From an uncultured Prevotella sp. (GTDB taxonomy: Bacteria > Bacteroidota > Bacteroidia > Bacteroidales > Bacteroidaceae): a DNA stretch of 39,981 bases. The translations under genes were made by a program, and so were the position numbers. The stretch is from contig URUK01000022.1 of assembly GCA_900551055.1 (NCBI GenBank), positions 1-39,981 of the forward strand, written 5' to 3'. This document shows positions 1-8,016 of this stretch, in pieces. The notes under the pieces are model-generated. The model had not been told where the DNA came from and made no database searches. It saw nothing but the letters and a program-made list of their open reading frames with translations. The first letter of the stretch is position 1. Every line of letters starts with the position of its first letter.

Positions 1-96
1 CGATTATTTACTGAAAATAGAATAAAAAACATCCAACAAAACTGCGGATGAACCGTCTTTTGAAAAACCGCCAGAAAACAATTAACGGCAAAAGAT

Positions 97-127
97 TTTG
101 ACTTTATCAGTAAACGCGCTATATTTG
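97..127 (+). promoter_or_regulatory. Bacteroidetes-type promoter of the CPBP protease gene
   Basis: A -7 box TATATTTG at 120-127 matches the TAnnTTTG consensus used by the Bacteroidetes primary sigma factor. A -33 TTTG lies at 97-100, 19 nt upstream, which is the expected spacing. The start codon at 148 follows about 20 nt later. Seen in sequence; promoter activity is inferred. Confidence 0.6.
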
Positions 128-147
128 CAGGGAAACACGGACGTTAC

Positions 148-935
148 ATGAAAAAAGCATTGCTGTATTTCGTCATATTCCTGGCCTTGTATGTCGGCAC
201 GACAGTGCTGTTTTTATGCGGCCTGATGCTGTACGCATACATGGCAGACGTGCCTTCCGACCCTTTGCTCGACGCGCCGTGGGTGGAGGACGTGGGGCTG
301 TTCCTTGCCTTCGCCGGCATTCTTGCATATTTCATCAGACGGCCGGAAGTGCGCCGGATGCTCACCGTAAGGACTGGGAACATGGGCACAACATGCGCCT
401 TGGCGGCAGTTGCAGCCCTGTGCCTGCTGCTTATTGAAAGTCCTATAATAAATGCGTTGGGGCTTGAAGACGTAGACAAAGACACGCAAGACTCCATGAC
501 AAACTCCGCGCTTTCCCTGCTCACGGGCTGCGCGTTTGCACCTTTCGTCGAGGAAATAGTGTTCCGCGGAGCCATCACTGGCAGCCTGTTCGCATGGCGG
601 CGCAACGTTGTCGTGGCCTTGGCCGTGCCGTCGCTGCTCTTCGCCGTGGCTCACCTGTACTTCGTACTGACTCCATTCTACTTCGCCTTCGGCCTCATCG
701 CCGGATGGTTTGTCATCCGCACCGGCAGCCTATGGCCCTCGGTAGTGTTCCAGCGACAAACAACATCCTCTGCGCCGCAACCGACTACATTAACGCCTGC
801 ATTCCAAAGATGGACGAAAGCACGGAAACCGCAGTTTCATGGGCGTTTGCCGCCGCAAGCGCAATAGGTCTCACAGCCTGCATCATGGTGCTGAACAGAA
901 AGACAAAAGCCACAAAATCCGTTTATTATAAGTAA
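148..935 (+). pseudogene. CPBP family intramembrane metalloprotease, frameshifted
   Basis: Multi-pass membrane protein of the CPBP (CAAX protease and bacteriocin-processing) family. Motif 1 is EEIVFRG, with E135, E136 and R140; motif 2 is FAVAH, with H169. Hydrophobic segments occur at about residues 6-31, 50-62, 83-103 and 158-195. The reading frame from 148 is open to 867, but after residue 201 it turns into non-membrane, proline-rich sequence. The expected continuation (ATNNILCA, then a further hydrophobic helix and a KTKATK tail) sits in the next frame and ends at 935. At 749-754 the DNA reads ttccagcga where ttccacgcga would give the family's motif 3 histidine followed by ATNN. One base therefore seems to be missing at about 753, removing that His and the last helix. 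It is either a true pseudogene or a consensus error; without the deletion it would be a normal protein of about 262 residues. It is monocistronic and convergent with nadD. Confidence 0.8.
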
Positions 936-971
936 CAGATTTGAAGAAACAAGCACTTTTGTTACTTATAA
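926..971. terminator. Bidirectional terminator-like hairpin
   Basis: The 11-bp arms TTATAAGTAAC (926-936) and GTTACTTATAA (961-971) are perfect inverted copies around a 24-nt loop. They lie between the convergent CPBP gene and nadD, and the left arm contains the CPBP stop codon. Position suggests shared termination; there is no strong U-run. Confidence 0.45.
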
Positions 972-986
972 GAAACAAAAAGAGAA

Positions 987-1562
987 TTACAGGTACAACT
1001 TATTTTTTGTAATGAACTCAGCCACAACCTGCGGCACAAGGCCGTCAATCGGCTGTCCGGCGGCTATGCGGCGGCGCACCTCGGTACTGCTGCCGGGCAC
1101 AAGGCCGGTGTCTGCAAGGGTTACGCCTGACGGCAACGACGATGCGGCGAGCGGCGAACCTTCACGCGGATATACCACGATGCGGTGATGGGCAATGATT
1201 TCACGCGCTGCATACCACTCGTCGAAACGCGCCCAGTTGTCGGCACCGATGAGCAGGACGAACTCCCGGCCGGGATAATCGGCCGCCATCGCCTGCAACG
1301 TATGCCACATGTATGACGGCCGCGGCAGGCGGAACTCGTAATCGCTGGGCACAAGATGCGGCTCGCCTTCAAGCGCAAGGCGCACCATTTCAAGGCGCAA
1401 CGCATCGTCAAGCAGCACATCGTTGCGCTTGAAAGGGTTTTGGGGCGACACCACAAACCACACTTCGTCAAGCCCGGCAAGGCTCAAAAGCCGCCGCGCC
1501 AGCTCTATATGGCCGTTGTGTATGGGGTTGAACGTACCGCCGAAGATGCCGGTTTGCTGCAT
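987..1562 (-). CDS. nadD: nicotinate-nucleotide adenylyltransferase
   Basis: Cytosolic enzyme of NAD biosynthesis that joins nicotinate mononucleotide and ATP to make deamido-NAD. At 191 residues the length is normal for NadD. The N-terminal nucleotidyltransferase signature GGTFNPIHNGH covers residues 8-18 and contains the HxGH ATP-binding motif (H15-H18). The C-terminal SSTEVR at about 158-163 matches the ISSTxxR motif. The ATG start immediately before QQTGIFGG is well placed. It is the last gene of the minus-strand group yicC-gmk-nadD; the 189-nt gap to gmk holds a 59-bp perfect inverted repeat. Confidence 0.95.
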   Translation of the reverse strand: MQQTGIFGGTFNPIHNGHIELARRLLSLAGLDEVWFVVSPQNPFKRNDVLLDDALRLEMVRLALEGEPHLVPSDYEFRLPRPSYMWHTLQAMAADYPGREFVLLIGADNWARFDEWYAAREIIAHHRIVVYPREGSPLAASSLPSGVTLADTGLVPGSSTEVRRRIAAGQPIDGLVPQVVAEFITKNKLYL

Positions 1563-1578
1563 GGAAGGTTATTTTTTG

Positions 1579-1748
1579 GTAGTTAGAAGTAGTTAAAGTA
1601 GGTATCGTTCGCTGCGCTCACTTAGTAGTTAAAGTCAAATGTTTTTCTTTAAAACATGTATAATTAAAGTCCTTTCCGGTAAAAGGTAATGACTTTAACT
1701 ACTAAGTGAGCGCAGCGAACGATACCTACTTTAACTACTTCTAACTAC
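1579..1748. repeat. Long perfect inverted repeat (59-bp arms), AGTTAAAG word family
   Basis: The arms at 1579-1637 and 1690-1748 are perfect reverse complements over 59 bp, with a 52-nt loop. Each arm is tiled with the word gtagttaaag and variants, and carries a central gttcgctgcgctcac block. It fills the gmk-nadD spacer. There is no ORF and no transposase. The same architecture recurs at 16768-16909, 18845-18963 and 23699-23818. Function unknown; an RNA hairpin or a mobile non-coding element are both possible. Confidence 0.9.
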
Positions 1749-1751
1749 GTT

Positions 1752-2321
1752 TCATTTACGGACAAACTCCTTCACCGCCCCAAAAGCCTCGCTGACGGCG
1801 CGGTCGAGGTCGTCGTTGACAATCACTTTGTCGAAACGTGGGGCGAAAGTCAGCTCGAACGAGGCGCGCGCCAGGCGGTCTTCTATCACGGCAGGAGCGT
1901 CGGTGCCGCGCCCTTCAAGGCGTCGGCGAAGCTCGTCGAGCGAAGGAGGCTGGATGAAAACGGCCAGCGCACGGTCGCCGTAAGCCTGCTTGATGTTGCA
2001 TGCGCCTTTGACATCCACATCGAGAACGACATTCTCGCCGGCCTCAAGCTGCTTCTCGACCTGGCTTTTCAGCGTGCCGTAATAACGGTCTTTGTACACC
2101 TCCTCATATTCAAGGAAATCGCCTTCAGCTATCCGGCGGCGGAACTCGTCGGGCGTGACGAAGAAGTATTCCACGCCGTCACGCTCTGTTCCGCGCGGCT
2201 GGCGGCTCGTACACGATATGCTGAACGCAAGGTTCAGTTCTCCGTGCGCCATCAGCTTGCCTATGATTGTGCTCTTTCCGCTGCCGCTGGGAGCGGAAAA
2301 TATTATTACTTTACCGGGCAT
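1752..2321 (-). CDS. gmk: guanylate kinase
   Basis: Phosphorylates GMP to GDP with ATP in the cytosol. At 189 residues it is a standard single-domain Gmk. The P-loop APSGSGKS is at residues 10-17. A GMP-binding region with SCTSRQPRGTERDGVEYFF at about residues 36-54 contains the SxTTRxxRxxExxGxxYxF-type signature, and the lid/C-terminal helices with a DRLARAS segment are present. The ATG start is 9 residues before the P-loop. It sits between yicC upstream and nadD downstream, and both spacers carry long inverted repeats. Confidence 0.96.
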   Translation of the reverse strand: MPGKVIIFSAPSGSGKSTIIGKLMAHGELNLAFSISCTSRQPRGTERDGVEYFFVTPDEFRRRIAEGDFLEYEEVYKDRYYGTLKSQVEKQLEAGENVVLDVDVKGACNIKQAYGDRALAVFIQPPSLDELRRRLEGRGTDAPAVIEDRLARASFELTFAPRFDKVIVNDDLDRAVSEAFGAVKEFVRK

Positions 2322-2338
2322 ATTTAATTATTTTTATA

Positions 2339-2447
2339 GTAAACAAGCAGACGAGTGACAAGCAGACAAGATGAATTGCATACACAACCGGCACTTGAAA
2401 AAGGGAGCAATACACCTTGTCTGCTTGTCACTCGTCTGCTTGTCTAC
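2339..2447. repeat. Inverted repeat (32-bp arms), CAAGCAGAC word family
   Basis: The arms at 2339-2370 and 2416-2447 are reverse complements with one mismatch and a 45-nt loop. The core is the word caagcagac repeated twice around gagtga. It fills the yicC-gmk spacer. Related words occur at the end of murA (6070-6097) and in the loop of the inverted repeat at 16815-16862. The single mismatch would be a G.U pair in the minus-strand transcript. Confidence 0.85.
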
Positions 2448-2452
2448 TTATT

Positions 2453-3328
2453 TTATAATACATTCAGCACTTGTTCCTTAATCTGTTCAAGCTCGTCTTT
2501 CATCTTCACCACGATGTTCTGCATCTCGGCATTGTTGCTTTTGCTGCCCGTGGTGTTTATTTCCCGGCCCATCTCCTGAGCTATGAAACCGAGTTTCTTG
2601 CCTTGACCGATTTCGTCGTCAAGCGTCTCACGAAAATATTTCAGATGGTTGGCAAGGCGCTGCTTCTCCTCGTTTATGTCAAGTTTCTCGATGTAATAGA
2701 TGAGTTCCTGCTCGAGGCGGTTCTTGTCATACTCAACGTCGGGTATGCTCTTTAGCCCCTCGACAATGCGGACACGTATCTTCTCTACACGCGACTTCTC
2801 GTAAGGCTCTATGGATGCAAGCAACGCCGCGATGTTGTCTATCTTCTCTGAGAACTTGCGGTAAAGAGCCTCGCCTTCCTGCCTGCGGAACGACACAAGG
2901 GCGGAAAGAGCCTCTTCAACTCCCCGGCTGACAACAGCCCACTCTTCATCGGCAAGCTCTTCAGCCTCAACCTTGGTCATAACATCTGGCAAACGCATAA
3001 GCGTGGCGAACCAATCCTGCGGTTCCGGTATATTCAAACTTGCCGACAAGGATTTGATTTGGCGGTAATAATTCTCCACAAGTGCAGCGTTTACCTGCGT
3101 AGCGTCAGTCAAAGCGTCCTTCTCCACCCAAATGGAAACATCCACTTTACCCCTAATCAAGGCTTTAGAAACAAGCTGACGTATTTCCATTTCCTTCTCT
3201 CTGTAAAGGGGGGCAATGCGCGTTGACAGGTCCAACGCCTTGCTGTTTAGCGACTTAATCTCTATGTGTATTTTCTTTTCATTGAATGTTACGACAGACT
3301 TTCCGTAACCAGTCATTGACTGTATCAT
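2453..3328 (-). CDS. yicC: YicC/YloC family endoribonuclease
   Basis: Predicted 291-residue cytosolic endoribonuclease of the YicC/YloC family, whose members cleave structured RNA or act in mRNA/sRNA turnover. The start at 3328 gives the conserved N-terminus MIQSMTGYGK; an upstream in-frame start would add 22 unrelated residues spanning the promoter. The C-terminal DUF1732 region carries the conserved stretch FIAQEMGREINTTGSKS followed by a charged helix. It is divergent from tsaB and is followed by gmk and nadD, an order common in Bacteroidales. Confidence 0.92.
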   Translation of the reverse strand: MIQSMTGYGKSVVTFNEKKIHIEIKSLNSKALDLSTRIAPLYREKEMEIRQLVSKALIRGKVDVSIWVEKDALTDATQVNAALVENYYRQIKSLSASLNIPEPQDWFATLMRLPDVMTKVEAEELADEEWAVVSRGVEEALSALVSFRRQEGEALYRKFSEKIDNIAALLASIEPYEKSRVEKIRVRIVEGLKSIPDVEYDKNRLEQELIYYIEKLDINEEKQRLANHLKYFRETLDDEIGQGKKLGFIAQEMGREINTTGSKSNNAEMQNIVVKMKDELEQIKEQVLNVL

Positions 3329-3352
3329 ACCGTATATGTAGTTAAATTTATG

Positions 3353-3360
3353 CAAAAGTA
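3353..3360 (-). promoter_or_regulatory. -7 box of the yicC operon
   Basis: The minus strand reads TACTTTTG (TAnnTTTG consensus) about 25 nt upstream of the yicC start codon at 3328. No clear -33 TTTG was found at the ideal distance. Confidence 0.5.
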
Positions 3361-3383
3361 CATATTTTCTTAGGAAAAAAGCG

Positions 3384-3391
3384 TATTTTTG
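3384..3391 (+). promoter_or_regulatory. -7 box of the tsaB-rseP gene run
   Basis: TATTTTTG matches the Bacteroidetes -7 consensus and lies 29 nt before the tsaB start. It is only 23 nt from the opposing yicC -7 box, so the two promoters are back to back in a 92-nt divergent spacer. Confidence 0.55.
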
Positions 3392-3420
3392 CACGTTATT
3401 TAATAAGATATTTTCATTTT

Positions 3421-4110
3421 ATGTCTTGTATTCTAAATATTGAGACAAGTACCGACGTGTGCTCGGTAGCTGTCAGCCAAGACGGCGTTTGCATATTCAA
3501 CAAGGAAGACAATGACGGCCCTAACCACGCGGTAAGCTTAGGAATATTCGTCGACGAGGCCCTGACTTACATCGACAACCGAGACATCCGGCTTGACGCT
3601 GTGGCCGTAAGTTGCGGCCCCGGCTCTTACACCGGGCTGCGTATCGGCGTGTCAATGGCGAAAGGAATTTGCTACGGACGCGGCGTAAAGCTTATATCCG
3701 TGCCAACACTCGAACTGCTTGCCGTGCCGGTTTTGCTCGAGCATGACATCGAAGAAGGCTCGCTGCTGTGCCCGATGCTCGACGCACGGCGCATGGAAGT
3801 CTACTCCGGAATATATGACCGCGCACTCAAAGAAGTAAGGCAGGTGCAGGCGGACATCGTTGACGGCTGCACATACAGCGGTTATCTGGACAAATGCAAG
3901 ATGTATTTTTTCGGTAACGGAGCGTGCAAGTGCATGGGCACAATAAACCATCCGAATGCCATGTTGATAAAAGACATCAAACCGTTAGCGAGATACATGT
4001 TCCCTTTGGCCGAAAAACGCATGGCCGAGGAAAGGTTTGAGGACGTTGCATATTTCGTGCCTTTCTACCTCAAAGACTTCGTAGCAAAGACTCCAAAGAA
4101 ACTATTGTGA
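3421..4110 (+). CDS. tsaB: tRNA threonylcarbamoyladenosine biosynthesis protein TsaB
   Basis: Non-catalytic partner of TsaD in forming t6A at position 37 of ANN-decoding tRNAs; an ASKHA-fold cytosolic protein. At 229 residues it is a normal TsaB. The N-terminus ILNIETSTDVCSVAV and the diagnostic CGPGSYTGLRIGVSMAKG at about residues 65-82 are both present. The start codon is at the expected place, with no room upstream for a longer protein. First gene of a six-gene plus-strand run ending at rseP, with a 28-nt gap to the DUF4290 gene. Confidence 0.94.
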   Translation: MSCILNIETSTDVCSVAVSQDGVCIFNKEDNDGPNHAVSLGIFVDEALTYIDNRDIRLDAVAVSCGPGSYTGLRIGVSMAKGICYGRGVKLISVPTLELLAVPVLLEHDIEEGSLLCPMLDARRMEVYSGIYDRALKEVRQVQADIVDGCTYSGYLDKCKMYFFGNGACKCMGTINHPNAMLIKDIKPLARYMFPLAEKRMAEERFEDVAYFVPFYLKDFVAKTPKKLL

Positions 4111-4138
4111 AAACAAATACATTCCCAAAACAACTAAG

Positions 4139-4735
4139 ATGAACATCGAAGGATTGGACTACAACACCCAACGAGAACAACTAATACTGCCGGAATACGG
4201 CAGGGAAGTGCAGAAAATGGTGGACTACGCCGTGACGCTTGAGGACAAAGGAGAACGCCAACGCTGCGCGGAAACCATAATCGGCATAATGGAACGTATG
4301 TTTCCACAAGCGCAGGACGGTGCGGACCACGAGCAAAAGCTGTGGGACCATTTGGCCATAATGAGCAACTTCAAACTCGACATCGACTACCCCGTAGACA
4401 TAAGCGAGGCGAAAAACATCATGAAAAAGCCACAGCCGATGAACTATCCCAAACAAACAAATCCCATCAAGCATTACGGCAGCATGATGTTCGAGCTGTT
4501 TGAAAAACTCAAGAGCATGGCACCCGGACCAGAACGCGACGAATTGACGAGACTGACGGCCAACCAGATGAAACGCGACCTCATGCTATGGAGCCACGGT
4601 TCAAGCGACGACGAAAAGATAGCATCTGACCTGGCACGCTTTACCGATGGAAAAATCCAGCTTGATTTGGACAACTTCAAATTCAACGTCGGCAATATGA
4701 AAGAGCCGGGAGAAAAACGGCGCAAGAAGAGATAA
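4139..4735 (+). CDS. DUF4290 domain-containing protein
   Basis: A 198-residue soluble protein of a family confined to Bacteroidetes and conserved next to murA. The N-terminus, LDYNTQREQLILPEYGREVQ in part, and the helical segment that follows are characteristic. There is no signal peptide or membrane segment. The C-terminal tail is very basic (GEKRRKKR), which may bind nucleic acid, although that is only inference from charge. No function is established. Neighbours are tsaB (28 nt upstream) and murA (37 nt downstream), indicating co-transcription. Confidence 0.85.
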   Translation: MNIEGLDYNTQREQLILPEYGREVQKMVDYAVTLEDKGERQRCAETIIGIMERMFPQAQDGADHEQKLWDHLAIMSNFKLDIDYPVDISEAKNIMKKPQPMNYPKQTNPIKHYGSMMFELFEKLKSMAPGPERDELTRLTANQMKRDLMLWSHGSSDDEKIASDLARFTDGKIQLDLDNFKFNVGNMKEPGEKRRKKR

Positions 4736-4772
4736 GCGGCCTATACTCACCCAACAGACAAACCATCAAGCA

Positions 4773-6098
4773 ATGGAATCTTTTATTATCGAGGGCGGAC
4801 ACCCGTTAAAAGGCACCATAACTCCGCAAGGCGCAAAGAACGAGGCTCTACAGGTAATATGCGCATCGCTGCTTACGTCAGACGAAGTCAGGATCAAGAA
4901 CATTCCCGACATTCTTGACGTGAACAACCTTATCCGGCTGCTCACCGAGATGGGAGTGGAGGTTGAGCACATAAGCAGAAACGAATATTTGTTCCGTGCG
5001 AGGAAAATCAACCTCAAATATCTTGAGAGTGACGATTTCATACGCAAATGTTCCTCGCTCCGCGGCAGCGTGTTGCTTATCGGACCGCTGCTCGCACGTT
5101 TCGGAAAAGCGGTCGTTGCAAAGCCCGGCGGAGATAAAATCGGGCGGCGACGCCTGGACACCCACTTCTTAGGTTTCAAGAACCTCGGCGCCACATTCTC
5201 GCACAATGACGGCCAAGGGACATTCGAAATCAACGGCAAAGCACTAAAAGGATGCTATATGTTGCTTGATGAGGCCTCGGTTACAGGAACTGCGAACATC
5301 ATAATGGCCGCTGTTTTGGCAAAAGGCACGACGACAATCTACAATGCGGCGTGCGAACCTTACATCCAACAACTGTGCCACCTGCTCAACCGCATGGGAG
5401 CACGCATAAGCGGAATTGCATCAAACCTGCTGACAATCGTCGGCGTGGAAAGCCTGCATGGGGCAACGCACAAAATCCTGCCTGACATGATTGAGGTTGG
5501 TTCTTTCATCGGAATGGCCGCCATGGTGGGTGAAGGCATCAGGATAAAGGATGTCTCCGTGCGCAATCTCGGCATCATTCCAGACTCTTTCCGCAAGCTC
5601 GGCGTAAAGATAAATGTCGACGGTGACGACCTTGTAATTCCGCATATGAGCCATTATGAGATAGAATCCTTTATCGACGGTTCTATCATGACACTGGCCG
5701 ATGCACCTTGGCCGGGACTTACGCCCGACCTTCTTTCCGTTTTGCTTGTCGTCGCGACACAGGCACGTGGCAGCGTACTGTTCCACCAAAAAATGTTCGA
5801 AAGCCGCCTGTTCTTTGTCGACAAACTGATTGACATGGGTGCGCAAATCATACTATGTGACCCACACCGCGCCGTAGTAGTAGGCCACGACCACAAAATC
5901 AGGCTGCGTGCAGGGCGCATGACAAGCCCTGACATCCGCGCAGGAATCGCCCTCCTGATAGCCGCTTTGAGTGCGAACGGCACAAGCCGCATCGACAACA
6001 TCGCGCAGATTGACCGCGGATATGAAGACATCGAGGCACGCCTCAACGCGCTTGGGGCAAGCATAAAGAGAGTGACAAGCAAACAGGCAGACAAGTAA
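4773..6098 (+). CDS. murA: UDP-N-acetylglucosamine 1-carboxyvinyltransferase (MurA), Asp variant
   Basis: First committed step of peptidoglycan synthesis: transfers enolpyruvate from PEP to UDP-GlcNAc in the cytosol. At 441 residues it is close to the usual length. K22 and N23 (QGAKNEAL) match the conserved substrate-binding pair. The active-site loop reads KPGGDKIGRR, so D121 stands where fosfomycin-sensitive enzymes have Cys (C115 in E. coli); Asp at this site is known in several fosfomycin-insensitive MurA enzymes. The rest of the loop and the inside-out alpha/beta barrel repeats look intact. The last codons and stop (6070-6097) lie in a sequence built from the same word as the repeat at 2339-2447. 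Confidence 0.95.
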   Translation: MESFIIEGGHPLKGTITPQGAKNEALQVICASLLTSDEVRIKNIPDILDVNNLIRLLTEMGVEVEHISRNEYLFRARKINLKYLESDDFIRKCSSLRGSVLLIGPLLARFGKAVVAKPGGDKIGRRRLDTHFLGFKNLGATFSHNDGQGTFEINGKALKGCYMLLDEASVTGTANIIMAAVLAKGTTTIYNAACEPYIQQLCHLLNRMGARISGIASNLLTIVGVESLHGATHKILPDMIEVGSFIGMAAMVGEGIRIKDVSVRNLGIIPDSFRKLGVKINVDGDDLVIPHMSHYEIESFIDGSIMTLADAPWPGLTPDLLSVLLVVATQARGSVLFHQKMFESRLFFVDKLIDMGAQIILCDPHRAVVVGHDHKIRLRAGRMTSPDIRAGIALLIAALSANGTSRIDNIAQIDRGYEDIEARLNALGASIKRVTSKQADK

Positions 6099-6172
6099 CG
6101 GAGAGCAAACATGCTGGCACCAAGCACATTCAACCGGCCTGCCCATCCATTGTGCCCGCCAACTTAAACAAT

Positions 6173-6700
6173 ATGATAAGGACAGAAGAAGTTTACAAGA
6201 TAGGCAAAATAGGAAAGCCGCACGGTGTGAAAGGCGAAGTTTCGCTGATGTTCAGCGACGATGTGTTCGACCGTGTGGATGCGGATTATCTTGTATTGAT
6301 GGTTGACGGGATACTTGTCCCGTTCTTTTTCGAGGAATACAGGTTCAAAAGCGGTGAGACGGCTCTTGTCAAGTTCTGCGACATTGACACCAAGGAGCAG
6401 GCGCAGGAACTGACAGGATGCGATGTGTTCTTCCCTAAAAAGCTTTCCGACCGTGACGAAAACGAGCTTACATGGGACGAACTTGAGGGCTTTGAAATAC
6501 TCAACGCCGACGACAACGACAGCCGCATAGGCACTTTGTCGTATGTAGACGACGCTACAGAGAACGTCCTTTTCAGCGTGGAGAAGCCTGACGGGAACGA
6601 GGTCTTGATACCTGCATCCGACGAATTCATCATTTCCGTGGATGCGGAAAACCGCAAAATCCGTGTCAGTCTGCCTGAAGGACTGCTTGACTTAAGCTGA
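6173..6700 (+). CDS. rimM: ribosome maturation factor RimM
   Basis: Binds ribosomal protein S19 and helps mature the 30S head and 16S rRNA 3' domain. 175 residues from the ATG at 6173; a GTG at 6152 would add seven residues with no family match. The N-terminal beta-barrel begins YKIGKIGKPHGVKGEV, the RimM hallmark, and the C-terminal PRC-barrel half includes VLIPASDEFI at about 146-155. There are 74 nt after murA and 56 nt before dxr, all on the same strand. Confidence 0.93.
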   Translation: MIRTEEVYKIGKIGKPHGVKGEVSLMFSDDVFDRVDADYLVLMVDGILVPFFFEEYRFKSGETALVKFCDIDTKEQAQELTGCDVFFPKKLSDRDENELTWDELEGFEILNADDNDSRIGTLSYVDDATENVLFSVEKPDGNEVLIPASDEFIISVDAENRKIRVSLPEGLLDLS

Positions 6701-6756
6701 ACCCGTAAGCCAGGCAATACACAGAAAAAATAAAAAACTCGTGCAACACGAAATTT

Positions 6757-7917
6757 ATGAAGAAGCAAATAGCCATACTCGGCTCGACAGGCTCAATCGG
6801 GACACAAGCCCTTGACGTGATAAAAGAGCATTCCGACCTGTACGAAGTGTACTGCCTGACGGCCAACAACAAGGTCAAAGAGCTTGCCGAACAGGCTCGA
6901 CTGTTCAATCCTGCGGCAGTAGTCATTGCCAACGAGGACAAATACGGCGAGCTGAAAGACCTGCTCGCAGACCTTCCAGACATAAAGGTTTATGCAGGAA
7001 AGCAGGCCATCGACGAGGTTGTCGAGGCCGGACCTATCGACATGGTGCTGACAGCCATGGTGGGATTTGCCGGACTTAGCCCCACAATCCACGCCATACG
7101 GGCGCATAAGAAGATATGTCTGGCAAACAAAGAGACGCTCGTCGTGGCCGGCGAATTGATTTGCAAGCTCGCCGCCGAATGCCACTCGCCCATCATACCG
7201 GTGGACAGCGAGCACTCGGCAATCTTCCAAAGCATCATCGGCGAAGGCGACAACGAAATTGAGAAGATACTGCTTACCGCATCGGGAGGGCCTTTCCGCA
7301 ACTTCACAAAGGAACAGCTTGCCACCGTAACAAAAGCCGACGCACTGAAACACCCTACTTGGAACATGGGTGCGAAAATAACAATTGACAGTGCAACGAT
7401 GATGAACAAAGGCTTTGAAGTAATCGAAGCCAAGTGGCTTTTTGGCATTCCGGCCGACAAGATACAGGTTCTCATCCATCCGCAGAGCATCGTCCACAGC
7501 GCGGTTCAGTTCTGCGACGGTGCTGTAAAAGCCCAGCTCGGCGTACCAGACATGCGCCTTCCCATCCAGTTCGCATTCTCCTACCCCGACCGCCTGCACC
7601 TCGACAGCGAACGCCTCGACCTGTTCAAGCATCCGCTTGAGTTCTTCGAGCCTGACATGGACAAGTTCCGCTGCCTCGCATTGGCCTTCGACGCCATAAG
7701 GAAAGGCGGCAACATGCCGTGCATAGTGAACGCCGCCAACGAGATTGTCAACCGCGGTTTCCTTGAAGATCGCTGCTCGTTCATGCAGATGAGCGACATC
7801 ATCGAAAAGACAATGAACCGCGTGCCGTTCTCCGACAAGGCCGATTACGACACCTACGTAGCCACTGACGCCGAAGCAAGGCGCATTGCAAAAGAACTTT
7901 TGGAAATTAAAAATTAA
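6757..7917 (+). CDS. dxr: 1-deoxy-D-xylulose 5-phosphate reductoisomerase
   Basis: Second step of the MEP isoprenoid pathway; NADPH-dependent and cytosolic. At 386 residues the length is typical. The NADPH-binding GSTGSIG is at residues 9-15, LANKETLV at about 122-129, and the metal/substrate motif VDSEHSAIFQ has D150 and E152. SGGPF and the WNMGAKITIDSATMMNK block follow. The stop codon overlaps A/T-rich repeat words (aaattaagagttaag) that continue into the spacer before rseP. Confidence 0.96.
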   Translation: MKKQIAILGSTGSIGTQALDVIKEHSDLYEVYCLTANNKVKELAEQARLFNPAAVVIANEDKYGELKDLLADLPDIKVYAGKQAIDEVVEAGPIDMVLTAMVGFAGLSPTIHAIRAHKKICLANKETLVVAGELICKLAAECHSPIIPVDSEHSAIFQSIIGEGDNEIEKILLTASGGPFRNFTKEQLATVTKADALKHPTWNMGAKITIDSATMMNKGFEVIEAKWLFGIPADKIQVLIHPQSIVHSAVQFCDGAVKAQLGVPDMRLPIQFAFSYPDRLHLDSERLDLFKHPLEFFEPDMDKFRCLALAFDAIRKGGNMPCIVNAANEIVNRGFLEDRCSFMQMSDIIEKTMNRVPFSDKADYDTYVATDAEARRIAKELLEIKN

Positions 7918-8010
7918 GAGTTAAGAATTAAGAAACAGATTTCAAATGCAATGAAGACAACGGGTATGCACAAATAAATTCTTCACTCTCCGTTCTTCAT
8001 TCTTCACTTA
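7902..8010. repeat. Degenerate inverted repeat in dxr-rseP spacer
   Basis: Words such as taagaattaagaa at 7922-7934 are roughly matched in reverse by ttcttcattcttcactta at 7992-8009. The pairing is imperfect. It resembles an eroded member of the word-tiled inverted repeats elsewhere in the window, and it begins inside the last codons of dxr. Confidence 0.35.
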
Positions 8011-8016
8011 AAAATT

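Noticed and set aside
1579..1748. Insertion sequence or transposon ends
   Set aside because: Only 52 nt lie between the arms; no transposase and no target-site duplication were seen.
3329..3394. N-terminal extension of YicC by 22 residues
   Set aside because: The extension would cover the promoter box and has no family similarity; MIQSMTGYG is the conserved start.
6793..7632. 279-residue open frame opposite dxr
   Set aside because: Antisense to an unmistakable Dxr; no domain or signal recognised.
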